Shown piece after piece: positions 23,411-36,570 of a stretch of 64,000 nt of DNA (its first letter is position 1; every line of letters starts with the position of its first letter). The stretch covers positions 7,145,001-7,209,000 of the forward strand of contig CM044874.1 of NCBI GenBank assembly GCA_024500155.1. The letters are read 5' to 3'. The stretch comes from Chenopodium formosanum. Lineage: Eukaryota > Streptophyta > Magnoliopsida > Caryophyllales > Amaranthaceae. The notes beneath the pieces are model-generated. The model did not search any database. It saw nothing but the letters and a program-made list of their open reading frames with translations, and was not told the DNA's origin. The position numbers were made by a program, and so were the translations under genes.

Positions 23411-25342
23411 ATATTTAACAACATTTCCAATTGACATACAATAATCATTATTGGTTTGAGATGTAAATTCCCCAGCATTGTCGAGTCTTATTTTCTTTAC
23501 TGTATGTATGATATGGGAATTGAGCTCTTAATTTTATAAATTTGGCATGTAATTTTTGAAAGACAACATTTCTATTGGAAAGTAGACTAACATGTGACCA
23601 TCATGTAGAAGCATCAATTAAAACTATGAAATACCAAAATGGTCCACATGTCGAATAAATTGACCCGACCCACAAATATCCCCTTGAATTCTTTCTAAGT
23701 ATTTTGGAGATTCAATAGCAATTTGTTCATATATGGCCTTATTATAAATTTTTCAAGTGAATATGCAGAGCCTGTTAACATGGTTGCTAAACGTAACCTC
23801 TCTTTACTTAATGCACCCTCTCAAAAACCCAATATTACCCCTTTTTTTCTTTCCTTCTCCTTTCTCTTTTCATGTTTCTTTCCTTCATTGTTATTAACAT
23901 CGGTTAATGAAATTTAATCATCATCACTTAAATTAAGTTTACGAAACATAATATATATGAAAAATTGTGCACAAGAAATTAGAAATCGATTTCATTCAAT
24001 CATATGGTTTCATATAACAGGGATGATGTAGAGTGCATTATTTCATTCAATTTGTGTGAAACAATGAATACTATTTTGGTCAATTTGTATGAAACAGTGC
24101 ATACCTTTTCTTCAAATTGTAAGAAGTAGAAGTTTCTATTTCAGTCATGTCGTTGCACAAATTAAAATTGTCAATTTTGGAAAAATTTGTTAACTTTTTT
24201 TTACATTATGTTCATATTTATTTGGTCAAATCAAGAATTGAAACTACACTTATAGTGAATTGTAAAAGCAAGAGAGAAATAATGATATTGAATTCATTTG
24301 ATCGAATGCACTTGCAATGACCAACTTAAATAATTCATATGAATACATAGTGTGCCATACGATATATATATTTGAAAATCATATGCAATTTAATATTAAT
24401 CTTTCAATTATTTTAAAGATAACTATCATATTTTTATAATACTTGGCTACTTAGCCAGGAAACCTAAAGTATTGATGAATGGTATAAGTAAGGGGTAGAG
24501 GTGTTGCATTAGTAAAGAGAGGTTACGTTTAAAGTTTTTTTTTTTTTTTTTAATTTTTTTTTATTAATCTAATGAGTTTTTTTATCTACTTATTTAAAGT
24601 TTAATCTAAATTTTCAAAAAAAAAAAAAAAAACTTTACTATAATAATTTGATTCGGTATTTTAAAAAAAAAGTATTTTTTTTAAATTTATCTAATTTTTG
24701 AATTATTTATTTATTTTGAAATAAAATGAATCTAATTATTTATTTTATTTTCTTAACTTCTTTGCTTGTTTCATATTATCGATGAGATTTGGGTAGCTTT
24801 AGAAAGGGCGTATAGGATAGATTATTTCTTTCCATATGCATTGTAATTAATTCTTTTGTCTTTTTATTTTTGTATGAATTGATTGTGTAAGTTATTTAAT
24901 TTGTGTATGTTTTATGTAATGGTGCAAGCTTGAGTGCATGTGATCACTTAGCATCATGTTTAAGGATTAAAGCATGTAATATGGAATGGAATGAGATGCT
25001 TTGTGCAATGTGATAAATGATTTGTTTATGTGAAGCATGTAATTATGTGTCTATTATTATGTGTTTATTTAATTATCTGGTTTACTTAATACTTGGGTTT
25101 TGGTGGGGATTGTAGCATCAAGGGAATTATTTTATTTAATTTTCGTGTGTGTAGGAATGATTAAAATTTAATAATCATTTCCTTTAAAAGTGACTTTTTA
25201 GGGGCATTTGTGTGGCTGGTTCACCTTTCTACCTTAATATATATATCTTTAATAATCATGAATGCGATTTATTGAGCAAGTAGAGCTCTTTAGTGTTGAT
25301 GTCGGCCTAAGAGTGTGTTACATTTCTAGGCAGAGAAGGAGG
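23411..25342. other. AT-rich stretch leading into the chromovirus
   Basis: No gene is visible. The 5' LTR and primer binding site expected for the chromovirus that follows are not recognisable, so they are either lost or too diverged. Homopolymer runs lie near 24535-24560 and 24618-24634. Confidence 0.4.
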
Positions 25343-27238
25343 ATGACTAACAACGATGCTTTAGCTGATGCTATTAGGCTTCTAGCAGAGAACTTGAACC
25401 AAAACCGCAATGATAATTCTGATCCTACGGGTGAGATGTTTAAGAAGCTTGCTCAGGTCAAACCACCATACTTTAAGGGAGGTGGAGAGCAAACTGTTCA
25501 GGAGAATTGGATTAGGGAGTTTGATAAGATCTTTGCTGCTTTGAATTGCCCTGTGAATATGAGAGTGGATCAAGCTGCCATGTATTTCAAGGAAAAGGCA
25601 GATATTTGGTGGAGGGATAATGGAAATGTGATTCGTGCTCAGGCTAATTTTGGTTGGGAGACTTTCAAAACCAAACTTAGGGAGAAAGTTTATCCACCAT
25701 TCTTAAGGAAGCAAAAGGCTCAAGGGTTCATCAATCTGCAAATAAACAATATGTCGATTACTGAGTACTATAACAAGTTTATGAACTTGTCGAGGTTTGC
25801 AGCTGAAGTAGTGCCTACTGAGGAGTTTAAGGCTCAAAGATTTGAGCAAGGTTTGACTAAGCATTTGCAGTAGGAATTGGCAGGAAAGACCTTTAAAACT
25901 CTTGATAAGGTTTATGGGAGAGTGGCGCACCTGCACAGTCTGCATGTCAGGAGTACACCTGAGAGTGGAAGTGGAAGTGTTGGAGAAAAACGTAAGGATT
26001 TTGGAAATTCGAGTAACCAAGGTAACTTCAAGAAGCCAAGGAACGAGAATTTCCAAAATAGGAATGTTCAAAACAATAGAGGATCTTCTAGACCTAATGG
26101 CCAAGATGAAAGGCATTACAGCTGCAAGAGATGTGGCAAGGATCATCCTGGAAAGGATTATGATGGGAACTTGGTTGTGTGTAGGTTCTGTAACAAGAAG
26201 GGCCATAGGGAGTTCAAGTGTTTCTCAAAATTGAAGCAACAAGGAAATGGGAACAAGTTTACTCCAACAAGCAATCAAGGAGGGAATTCGAAAGGTCAAA
26301 ATGGGAATGCAAAGAACAAAAAATGTTAACAACAACAACTCCGGGAATCAAGGGAAGAATGTCACTCCAGGTCGTTTTTCTGTGATGAGCAAGAAGGAAG
26401 CTGAAAGGTCTTTTGATGTTGTCACTGGTAGCTTTTCTATTCATTCTATTTCTGTTAAATCTTTATTTGATTCTGGAGCCACCTATTCTTTTATTTATCT
26501 AATTCTGTTGTGAAACAATTAGGACTAGTTGAACAGAATCCGATTGACTTGCCTATTAGTTTACCTACTGATGAAGTTGTGAGGTGCACCAAGATGCATA
26601 AGGGTTTACCTTTGAGGATTGGAGAGACTGATTTTCCATAAGATCTTATAGAATTTGAGTTGGGTGGCCTTGATGTTATTTTTGGAATTGATTGGTTGGA
26701 AACTTATAATGCTAAGATTGATTGTGAGATACAGAAGGTTCATTTGAAGAGTCCTTTGGGAAAGATTGTGTCTTACAGACGTTTTGAAAAATCAAAAGGT
26801 ATTGGAATTATTTCTACAATGAAGTTGTCGAAACTTGTGAGTAAAAGGTATCCTTTGTTCTTTTGTTGTGTGCAAGACTTGGAAAAGAGTAATAAGGTGA
26901 ATGTAGAAGATATGCCAATTGTGAATGAGTTTTTGGATGTATAACCTGAAGAGATTTCCGGAATGCCACCAAAGAGGGAATTGGAGTTTACAATATATTT
27001 AGTTCCCAAAATTGCACCAATTTCTAAGGCACCATATAGAATGGCACCTGCTGAGATGGGAGAGTTGGAAGTGTAATTGCAAGAATTGTTGGATAAAGGG
27101 TATATTAGGCCAAGTGCATCTCCTTGTGGAGCACCTGTTTTATTTGTGAAGAAGAAAGATGAGAGCATGAGGTTTTGCATTGACTATAGGGAGTTGAATA
27201 ATGTGATGATAGATAAAGAATAAGTACCCATTTCCCAG
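25343..27238 (+). pseudogene. Chromovirus (Tekay-type Ty3/gypsy) gag, protease and start of RT, inactivated
   Basis: The gag frame starts at the ATG at 25343 (MTNNDALADAIRLL), with capsid motifs PPYFKGGGE and ADIWWRDN. A zinc-finger segment CKRCGKDHPG...CRFCNKKGHREFKC lies near 26120-26225. The protease motif LFDSGATYSFI is at about 26460-26500 and the RT start CIDYRELNNV at about 27177-27207. Stops break the frame at 25871, 26328, 26512, 26641, 26942 and elsewhere. The RT is cut at 27238 by an inserted LTR and continues at 30126. The element is dead. Confidence 0.85.
27234..27238. repeat. Target-site duplication CCCAG (left)
   Basis: CCCAG here is repeated at 30121-30125. Removing one copy plus 27239-30120 restores the RT reading YPFPRINYLFDQLTG. 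Confidence 0.9.
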
Positions 27239-27479
27239 TGTAGACATCTACTTTTGGCCTCCTGTCCCGACAGGAAGTGCAATGAAGATAAATAAAACCA
27301 TCTTTGTGTTGGATCAAAGTGAAGAATACTTATGGAGGACTAGTGAAGCCATAAAACACAAAAGACTAGCCCAAATTAAAGATAAAAGCTAAAACAAAGG
27401 TCCAATTAACTAAACTCGATCATAATTAGGCTTAAGCCCGTGCTTAAAACCCAATAATGACGGATTTAGGAGCGCCTAG

Positions 27480-27775
27480 GTTAAATCTTAGTGCTGCCGC
27501 AGAAAAAGCGGCGTGCATCTCAAACAGTCGCGTTGGACTGCCGCGCGCAACTAATTCAATTGCGCGCGACACCCAGCGCAACCTCTAGAGTTGCGCTGCG
27601 GAAGATTCAGAATTATATGGAAAATATAAAATCCAATCTTACCATAAAGCCGCGCGCAAGACAATTAGTTGCGCTGCCCATAGCAGCGCAACCTAATCAC
27701 TTGCGCTGGGATGCCGCACGCAACACATCCTGTTGCGCGCGACACCTGCTGCGGCAGAATACTCGAAACCCTTAA
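27480..27775 (+). repeat. GC-rich hairpin cluster in U3 of the solo LTR
   Basis: Three hairpin-forming pairs of CGCGCGCAA and TTGCGCGCG-like arms lie in otherwise AT-rich sequence; the clearest has GCGCGCAA and TTGCGCGC separated by 8 bases near 27543-27566. The cluster ends about 50 bp before the TATA box. Confidence 0.75.
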
Positions 27776-27931
27776 CCTAATCATTCCCTATAGATAAGAG
27801 CTTAAACCGAGGCTTAAACAGACTATAAAAAAACCTAAAACTCTAGCGAAATACTTGTGAACTTGTGCAACCTAACCCCTCTTGTCCTAAACACTCACCC
27901 TTTTTGATATTTTGTTACTACGGTGGAGGTT

Positions 27932-29325
27932 TGCAGGGTAAAGTCGTATCCTCTAATCAAAAGTAATACCTAAATCCTCTAACTAACGTAGATAGGGAAG
28001 TAGGGTCGAACTCCACAAGGAAACAAGTCTTTTTACTCCTAATTATTTATTATAATCTAAATTATCTAAGTAACCAATATTTTTGGGAATAAATTCTATA
28101 CTACGAAGAATAAGTTTAGGGAGGAAAGAAACAATAATAAGGAAGCCTAGGGTCATAGGTTCACCAATAATTAATATTCCGGGATAAAACGAAGTAATTA
28201 ATAATTAACAATGCACAAATAACATGATTAACAGGTTCTCGCAATTTATTAATCAACATAGATCTAACAGGCTCTCGCAATTTACTAGATCTAAGTTCCT
28301 ATTGAAAATAGCCTTTAATATTAAATTAACATCTGCTTGATTCATCAATTCAATATTGCTAAACATTCACAATCAAATTACATCTGCTCGATTCATAATC
28401 TAATTGCAAAGAATTAAAATAATTCAATAAGAAATTATCATGCAATATCAATAATCAATAATAACAAATTATCCCTTCATATTAATTATGGATCCCCATA
28501 AACCCTAGAATGAAACTACTCACGCATCATCATAACTAAACTAATTAAATAAATAAATAAAAGCATAATCAAAGAAGTAAGTAAAATAGCTGAAATTAAA
28601 AGGGAAGAAATTGTTACCAAAAGAAAACTGGATTAATGGAAGTAATTAAGAACAAAAGTTTGAGAGAAAATTTAAGAGAGAGAAAATATTCTAAGTAGAG
28701 AAAGAAAGTCTACAAAAGAAGGTAATCCCAATTACGTACAAATCTCGTACTTAAACATTCCCTAAAACAAAAATTAAAACTAAACTAATCAGGTTCCTTA
28801 AGAACACGCGCCCGATCGGGCCCGCCTTTTTCTTTGCGCTCCTTCTCAGCAGCATCGCCCGATCGTGCTAGACGCTCGCATGATCGGGCGCGCTATAAGC
28901 CACTCCTAGCACTAAGCATGCCGCACCCGATCGTGCTAACACTTGCCCGATCGGGCCCTTGCTTCACTTTGAGGCTCGGACTTCGATTGGGCTTGAATTC
29001 TCAGCCCAATTCGGATTTCCTCTTCGGGTCTTGAATACTCGGTCCAAATACCTCGGGATCCCAATTACCGAGCCCTTAATCACCGGCTCGATGACTCTAA
29101 CCGGCCTTGGGCTTCAAAGATGGTCGTGCACTTCTAATTCCCGTAGTCGCTCCATGAAAAACCCGAGAAAATGCTCCAAAGGCGCAATTTCCTACAAAAC
29201 TCAACAAAGACTACGAAAACACTAGGAAACACAAATTAGTAATAAAAGTGGCTCGAAAGAGCCAAAAACACTACTATTTATGACCAAGGGACGGGGGTAA
29301 ATTACTATATAAAATGGACATATCA
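27932..29325 (-). mobile_element. Athila-type solo LTR nested in the Tat-related LTR
   Basis: On the minus strand it starts TGATATGTCCATTTTATATA at 29325 and ends TTTACCCTGCA at 27932. It is homologous along its length to the Athila LTRs at 35141-36547. A perfect 5-bp duplication AGGTT lies at 27927-27931 and 29326-29330. Its U3 contains CCCGATCGGGC-type palindromes near 28808-28960. No internal region is present, so it is a solo LTR. Confidence 0.9.
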
Positions 29326-30125
29326 AGGTTCCCCAACAAGAAGGAGTCCATAAGTATTCTAAACAGAGATTTAGCAAAGAAAAGTGGTAAATGTCCGAGC
29401 ACTTAGTTAAATTACATTTATTTTCTTGTTTAAAAGCACCTTAATTAATTAATTAGTGTTGTTTGATCACCTTTAAAATAATTATTTAATCAATTCCACA
29501 TAGTATCTTGCGTTAAATAAAGATTAGAATTGAATTAAATAATTTTTGGTTGATCACTTAAGCCAAGGCGAATATTGTTTATTTTCTTGTCCTTTTTCAC
29601 GAATTTGATTAAATAAGAATAACGACATTACGATGTAATTCCTACGTGAATTGATATGTGTAAATAAAATCAACTAACATAGTTTTAGGTATCGCGTTGC
29701 ATATATTGTTTGGTGATGAAATTGTAAAAAAAGAAGAGCTAGTAGAGGCCGCACTAGGGCTAGGATAACGATTTCCCTCTAAAAGGAACGTTATTTTAGT
29801 ACCCTCGCTCCCGAACTCATTTTTTGTTTATAGACCAATTTGGGCATGGGTAAACTTAAGATTCGTGCTAATTATTCCATGAACTCCACATGGAAGAAAG
29901 GCATGAACGAGGTTTATGAGTTTTTCCTAAAACTCATTGGCGACTCCCTACTTGTTTCTTACAAAAAAGCATAATGATAGAATCAATTCTAATTCAAGGT
30001 CCCCCAAACAGTCAGGAATTCAAATCCTACTACACCCTAACATGTGTAAAGTCCTAGGCTTTTAAGTGGCCATGGGCATTTAAGGAGAGGACCCCTTACG
30101 ATGGGAACCCCCTCCTTACACCCAG

Positions 30126-32730
30126 GATCAATTATTTGTTTGATCAATTGACGGGAGCTAGTGTATTTTCCAAGATTGATTTATGTTCGGGGTACCATCA
30201 ACTAAGTGTTGCTGATAAGGACATTCCTAAGATTGCTTTTAGGACTAGATATGGGCACTATGAGTTTATAGTCATGCCTTTTGGGTTGACCAATGCACCT
30301 GCAATCTTTATGGATTTGATGAGTCAAGTATTCCATGAGTATTTGTATAAGTTTTTAGTTATTTTTATTGATGATATTTTGGTATACTCGAAAAGTGAGG
30401 AAGAACATAAGGAGCATTTGAGAACTGTGTTGAGAACTCTTAGAGACAATAAGTTGTATGCTAAGTTTTTGAAGTGCGAATTTTGGTTAGAGAAGGTTGC
30501 ATTTTTGGGACATTATGTGTCTAATGAGGGTGTTTTTGTGGATCCAGCAAAGATACAAGCAGTGAATGACTAGCCTACGTCTAAGAATGTGTCTGACATA
30601 AGGAGTTTCTTAGGAATAGCTGGCTACTACAGAAGGTTTGAGAAGGATTTTTCAAAGATTGCTAGACCTTTAACTACCTTGATGAAGAAGGAAAGTAAGT
30701 TTAAATGGGATGAGAAGTGTGAACAAGCCTTTCAAACTCTTAAAAAGCTTTTAACCACCGCACCTATTTTAGCCTTACCTGATGGAAGTGATTGATTTGA
30801 AGATCATAGTGATGCTTCAAAGAATGGATTAGTGTGTGTTGCAACAAAATGGGAAGGTGATAGCTTATGCTTCTCTCCAACTCAAATCTCATGAAGTTAA
30901 TTACCCTTCACATGATCTTGAACTTGCGGCTGTAGTGTTTGCATTGAAGATTTGGAGACATTATTTGTTTGGAGTAAAGTATAAGATCTTTACGGATCAC
31001 AAGAGTCTCAAGTATATCTTCACTCAAACGAATCTCAATATGAGACAGAGGCATTGGTTAGAATTGTTTAATGACTAAAACGTGAACATTGAATACCATG
31101 AATGGAAAGCAAATGTTGTTGCGGATGTCTTGTGTAGGAAATCAAGTCATGGTGTGAATGCTTTAATCGAACTTGACGATTTATGTGAAGATATGAAGCG
31201 TTAGAACTAGAGGTTGTGAGCTATGGTGAAGTAGAAGCAAGGTTAAATGCTCTTTCACTTGGGAGTTCATTGTTGTAGGAAATTAAAGAGAGTCAAAAAG
31301 GTGATGAAGGAATCCAATTGATTAAGGAGAAAATGAGCCAAGGGAAGAATGTAGATTTCAAGATCCATGATGATGGAAGTTTGAGTTACAAAGAAAGATG
31401 GCTTATATCTGAAAAGTGTGAGGATTTAAAGAGAAAAATCATGGAATAAAGCCACAATACTCCATATTCAATGCACCCAATAGGGGATAAGTTGTATAAG
31501 GACTTGAAAATGTTATATTGGTGGCCAAATATGAAAAGAGAAGTAGATGAGTTTGTGATTAAATGCTGGACTTGTTAAAAAGTCAAGATTAATCACAAGA
31601 GACCTATGGGAAAGGTTCTACCTTTGGAGATTCCATGTTGGAAATGGGATTCGATATCCATGGATTTTATCACAGGATTTCCTAGAACCAAAAGTGGCAA
31701 TGACACTATTTGGATGATTGTAGATTGACTTACAAAGTCTGCGATATTTATTCCAATAAAGGAAACTTGGAAGAAGAAACAATTGACAAAGGTCTATGTG
31801 AAGGATGTAGTTCGACTACATGGAGTGCCTAAGGACATCATCTCCGATCGAGATTCAAGGTTCTTGTCCAAATTTTGGCAAAAGGTTCAAGCCAACTTGG
31901 GAACAACACTGAAAATGAGTATTGTGTTCCACCCAGTAACGGATGGACAAACTGAAAGAACCAATCAAACCATGTAGGATATGCTAAGGGCGTGTTCCTT
32001 GGATTTTCAAGGTACTTGGGAGGATCAATTAGATTTGATTGAGTTTTCTTACAATAATAGCTACCATGTAGCATTGGCATGGCCCCTTTCGAGCATTATA
32101 TGGTTGAAAGTGTAGATTTCCTGTATGTTAGAATTACTATAGTGAGAATCTTGTTTTAGGAACAGAGTATATTGAGGAAATAGTGAATAAAGTGAAGTTG
32201 ATTCGTTCAAGAATCCAAGCTGCACAAGATAGGAAAAAAGTTATGCCGATTTGAAAAGGAGAGATGATGAGTTCAATGTGGGTGATAAAGTCTTTTTGAA
32301 AGTCTCACCTACAAAAGGAGTGATGAGATTTGGAAAGAAGGGCAAATTGAGTGCCAAGTATGTAGGTCCTTATGAAATTTTGGAACGTGTAGGCAAAGTT
32401 GCTTAAAAATTGGCATTACATATGGAATTTGAGAAAATGCATGATGTGTTTCATATCTCTCAAGTGAAAAAGTATGTTCATGATTCTAAGCATGTGCTAC
32501 AACCTGAATTGATTCAATTGGATGAGACTATAACTTATGAGGAAAAGCCTGTGAAAATTTTGGATCATAAGGTGCGTAGTACACGCAATAAGGATGTTAA
32601 AATTGTTAAAGTTCTTTGGTCAAACCAAGAGTATGAGGAGGCTACTTGGGAAGCCGAGGATGATATGAGAAAGAGATACCCTGAGTTATTTAATAAGGTG
32701 AGTTGCGAGGGAGTAACTCTTGTTCTTTAA
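30126..32730 (+). pseudogene. Chromovirus RT, RNase H, integrase and chromodomain-like end, inactivated
   Basis: RT resumes with LFDQLTGASVFSKIDLCSGY, the YxDD-type active site reads FIDDILVYSK, and the frame breaks at 30571. RNase H shows VIAYASLQLKSHEVNYPSHD (about 30848-30907). The integrase has a damaged HHCC zinc finger (KCWTC then a stop, near 31562-31578), the core DFITGFP...SDRDSRF and the E-helix region TDGQTERTNQTM, with stops or frameshifts at about 31078, 31204, 31449, 31725 and 31975. The last segment (32410-32730) contains ISQVKKYVHDSKHVL and KVLWSNQEYEEATWEAEDDM, the end typical of Tekay/Del chromoviruses with a chromodomain-like tail. Multiple breaks rule out activity. Confidence 0.85.
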
Positions 32731-33000
32731 GGGGGGTAGAATGCGTATAATTTCGCACTTTTTGCCTTATCCTATGCTATTTTGTGATTTTTTATGTTTT
32801 TCATAACTATTTTATTGTTTACGTATCTAGTGAAATGCGTAAATTGGGATGGTGATAAGATATTAGTGTCAATATTATGACACAATTGGAAATCCAGCAA
32901 GATAATTTTGAAAATTTTGAAATGGCTTTATGCAAAAGTTTTACAATTTTAGGGATTTTGTGCTAAGTTTTGGGACGAAACTTCTTTTAAGAGGGGTAGA
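32731..33000 (+). other. 3' untranslated region of the chromovirus with polypurine tract
   Basis: No coding sequence. AAGGGGGGTAGA follows the last stop and a second purine tract AAGAGGGGTAGA lies directly before 33001, suited as the primer for plus-strand synthesis. Confidence 0.55.
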
Positions 33001-33001
33001 T

Positions 33002-33045
33002 TGTAATCCCCCGTATTTTTAAATAGTTTATAAATGAAATTAGGG
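33002..33045 (+). repeat. Stub of chromovirus 3' LTR
   Basis: TGTAATCCCCCGTATTTTTA follows the polypurine tract; chromovirus LTRs often start TGTAA-CCCC. After about 40 bp it merges into sequence belonging to the minus-strand Tat LTR, so it is truncated. Confidence 0.5.
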
Positions 33046-33930
33046 AGTTGACATATACGATAGGGGCAAGGAAAGTAGGGAGCCACCAACAAGTTTTTAA
33101 GGAACTTGTAAACCGTTCACGGATCATAAAAGGCAACCACGAAAAGGGACAACGATAGGCAACAACGATTGACCCGTGAAGGTTACACCCCATTTATAAT
33201 CCATGAGACTACTAATTCCATATGGTTCGGAACCACGAAAGGAGGATCGGGGATGATGGTACGAAGTGAGTCATGGAGTTACATTCACTCGTATTGGCCT
33301 CTACTCGATTCTTATTGTGAAAAGTGATTCCTGTGATCTCAAAGGCATACAAACAAAATATTCAATTTGCTCCACACTATTATTATGCTAAATTGGTTGA
33401 ATATTAATGCAACGTATAATTCTAAAACATTTGTGATCACTTGATTAAACAATAAGATTAAAAAGGAACCTAAACCGGTTGTCCAAATTATCTTATTAGG
33501 GTGATTTTCAATTACATAGTCCCTTTAAACATGCAATATGGTGATCAATAAATATAATAGAATAAACATTAATATTAGAAGCAATTTAAAAATAATAGCA
33601 TTAGTCAAATCAAATAATAATAAACCTAATCATGATACTAGCAATATTAAAATAAAATAAGAGTAATTAAATTAATTAATTACTCACATTCCGCGCGTTC
33701 CTTTAAATTGCTACATTATGAATAAATTGTTAGTAACTTCAATAAAAAAAATATAAATCAAATGAAAATTAAATTAAATTATATAAAATGTAGAGTTGAT
33801 TTAGTCCAAACCCTCAGTTAATTATACCTTTCACGCCTTGGTTTAAGGACGGAACCTCGGGTTAAGTATAGAGTCCTTGAGTGCTTAAGAGAAGAATGGT
33901 GTAATTAAGAATATAGGTTTAAGGCTTAGA

Positions 33931-33961
<31 letters not shown>

Positions 33962-33999
33962 TGGTGTAATTAAGAATATAGGTTTAAGGCTTAGAATAT

Positions 34000-34037
<38 letters not shown>

Positions 34038-35078
34038 AATGATTTTTGGTGTAAAAGAGAGGAAGAGAAAATGATTTAAAGTCCCGAACTGTAGAAAGGA
34101 GGGGGTATTTATAGGGAAAATGAGAAGAGGGAATACACGGAACCCTAAAAAGATAAAAACCCTAAAAAATAACGCGCAACATAGCAAAGATTGCCGCAAC
34201 ACGGCAAAATGTGTCGTGACACGGTACAACTTAGTGTGACGCGGGGACATATGATGTGTCGCGGGAAAGAAATAACCTACAGAAGATAAAAGCACATTAA
34301 GAATTTACACGGAGAAAAAACGTAACAGCCCCGTGTCACGGCATGGGAATCGTGACACAGGAAAATATGCCGTGACGCGGCAATACTTCCCGTGGCGCGA
34401 CACTTTTTCCTGTGACACAGTGCAGTTTTTGCGTCCAAATTCTTAAGTGTGTGGGAAAGAAACGCGGAAAAGACACGGGAAAGCACCGTGACAATGTGAA
34501 AATTCCCGTGCCTCGGTACTAGGCCCCCTGCCACGTCATCATCTCCCGCGACGCGGCAGTTTTAGCTAATCTGCGGTAATTCCAGTTTTTTACGCGTTTA
34601 TAAAATCATCATAACTTTTGATCTGTAACTCGGAATAAAGCATATAATATATCATTGGAAATCTTATCAAGTCTACTTTACAACAAAATTAAAATATGGT
34701 CGTTTTAGTAGAAGGGTGTTGGTTTTGGGCCGAGTTTAGTGCTTTGCTCATATCTTCTTCGTTTTAAATCGGAATTAGGCTTATGATATATGGTTGGAAA
34801 AACTTATTTAAAGGCCTATCCAACCAAATAATAATTGGATCAAAATTTTTATTCTATAAAATTAGTTTCTTTCAGTTTTGTGATGTGGACACGAAAAGAG
34901 AAAAATAAGTTATGGTTTAGGGAAATGAGGTAGCAAATGGATTGGTTTATGAAATGTATTGAATGGAAACATGGATTTAAGCACTCCAAAGGTTAAATGC
35001 TCAACCCGACCAATAATGGCGGTGAAAGTTTGTTTATCATCGGGTTTGGTTTTGGGGAGACATTTATAGGTGTCTACA
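33045..35078 (-). repeat. 3' LTR of Tat-type element copy B
   Basis: On the minus strand it starts TGTAGACACC at 35078. It shares U3, TATA and U5 blocks with the plus-strand LTR at 52296-53517: TATAAATA at 34113-34106, ACCAAGGCGTGAAAGGTA near 33825-33845, and CCCGTGAAGGTTACACCCCA near 33173-33192. It is longer than that LTR by an AT-rich block (about 33220-33780), which recurs in opposite orientation at 49589-49905. The far end is truncated against the chromovirus stub. A (GA)n tract, itself duplicated, lies at 33933-34035. Confidence 0.8.
34180..34560 (-). repeat. CCGTGTCACGG-type inverted-repeat array in U3 of copy B
   Basis: More than ten variants of CCGTGTCACGG/CCGTGACACGG/CCGTGACGCGG occur in 380 bp, spaced 15-40 bp apart. 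CCGTG and CACGG are complementary arms around one base. The array ends about 70 bp upstream of the TATA box in LTR orientation. Confidence 0.8.
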
Positions 35079-35140
35079 GAAGCCCCCACTTTGACTGAGT
35101 TTGTAGAAACGTTAGTTTCGAAAATGATAGTCAAAGTAGT
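35079..35140 (-). mobile_element. PPT and 3'-most internal sequence of Tat copy B
   Basis: It contains the polypurine tract CAAAGTGGGGGCTTC (minus strand) next to the LTR and then the sequence that continues at 46042. The last five bases, GTAGT, are the target duplication of the Athila insertion. Confidence 0.85.
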
Positions 35141-36547
35141 TGATGTGTCTATTTTATATAGTATTTTACCCCCGTCTCGTGGTCATAATTAGTAGTGTTT
35201 TTGGCTCTTTAGAGCCACTTTTATTACTAATTGGTGTTTTCTAGTGTTTTCGTAGATTTGGTTGACTTTTGCAGGGATTTGCACTTTTGGAGCATTTTCC
35301 CAAGATATTATGGAGCAATTACGAGCACTGGAGAAGCACGACCAGTTTTTATAGCCCAGGGCCGGTTAAAGCCATCGAACCGGTGATTAAGGGCTCGGTA
35401 TATATGATACCGGGGCATTTGGACCGAGTATTCAAGACCCGAAGAGGAAACCCAGATTGGCCCAAAGAATTGGAGCCCAATCGTAGTCCAATTAGTGGCC
35501 CAAGAGGCGCGCCTGGGCGGGCGAGGGAAGCAAAGGCTGGCGCCCGAAGACGTGCCCGGCCGGGCGCGAGAAACGTACCTGAGGGAAAAAGGCGCGCCCG
35601 ATCGAGTGAGGCCCGATCGGGCGCGTGTTATTGTTAGGAGTTAATTATTCGTCGTTTAAGTTTGTTTTAGTTGAGGATTCTTACGGAGTATAAATACTTC
35701 TCCGTAAAACGAGTTTAGTACTTTTCTTTACTCTTCTTTACTCTCTCTTAATTATTTCTTAGATTTTCTCTGTCTACTTAGCTTTTAGATTAGTTTTCTC
35801 TCTCATACACTTTGTTCTTGACTTGATTCTTTATTCCAGATTTATTTGGGTAACGATTTCTCTTCTCTTAATCTTAGTTGTTTATTTTATTCCTTTTGAT
35901 CATGTCTTGTTTTATTACTTTGATTAGTTTAGTTTTTATTATGTGTGAGTATTTCTATTTCTAGGGTTTATGGGGATCCATAAATAATATGAAAGGGTTA
36001 TTTATTGTTGTTAATTGTCAATGCTAGATTAATTTCCTATTGATTGATTTAATGCTCTGTGACTAGATTTGCGCAGATCTGTTATGCATGAGTTTAACAA
36101 TATTGATTCGAGATTCGACAGATGAGAATTGATGTTTAGGTCTAGTTTCAATAGGCAGGTTAATTTATAAATGGTTAAGTCGGGATTCGAAAGATGAGAT
36201 TTAATACCGGTAAATTAATTGTGTGAATGTAATACGTAGCGAAAGCCCTTTATGATCTGATTAATGTATGCATTGATGATTGATTATCATATTTTACCCT
36301 GTAATATTATTTATTGGTGAACCTATGCCCTAGATCCTTTTATATATGGTTTTGTCCTTATTCTTAATCTCCGTAGTTTAGTTTATTATCCAAATTTACA
36401 TATTGGTTACTTTATAATTTAGATTACTTTAATTAATTAGGAATAGAAAGACTCGTTTCTCTGTGGATTCGACCCTACTTCCCTATCTACATTAGTTAGA
36501 GGATTTAGGAATTACTTTTTATTAAGGGATACGACTTTACCCTATCA
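35141..36547 (+). repeat. 5' LTR of the Athila element
   Basis: Starts TGATGTGTCTATTTTATATA and ends CGACTTTACCCTATCA. A TATAAAT box lies at 35689-35695, so U3 ends near 35720. GC-rich palindromes (GCCCGATCGGGC and GCCCGGCCGGGC types) cluster at 35505-35635, directly upstream of the TATA box. Confidence 0.9.
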
Positions 36548-36552
36548 AAATT

Positions 36553-36570
36553 TGGCGCCGTTGCCGGGGA
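36553..36570 (+). other. Primer binding site complementary to tRNA-Asp
   Basis: TGGCGCCGTTGCCGGGGA matches the complement of the 3' end of plant tRNA-Asp(GUC), TCCCCGGCAACGGCGCCA, over 18 bases. It begins 5 bp after the LTR. This primer is characteristic of the Athila lineage. Confidence 0.9.

Larger units (their letters stand above)
27239..30120 (+). mobile_element. Tat-related solo LTR, itself interrupted
   Basis: It starts TGTAGACATC and ends CTCCTTACA, flanked by CCCAG on both sides. No second LTR or internal genes are present, so it is a solo LTR of about 1.48 kb once the nested LTR (27932-29325 plus 5-bp duplication) is removed. The right part contains ATTGGCGACTCCCTACTTG, the counterpart of a segment in the Tat LTR at about 53401-53420. 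U3 carries GCGCGCAA hairpins (27480-27775) and a TATAAAA at 27824-27830. Confidence 0.8.
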
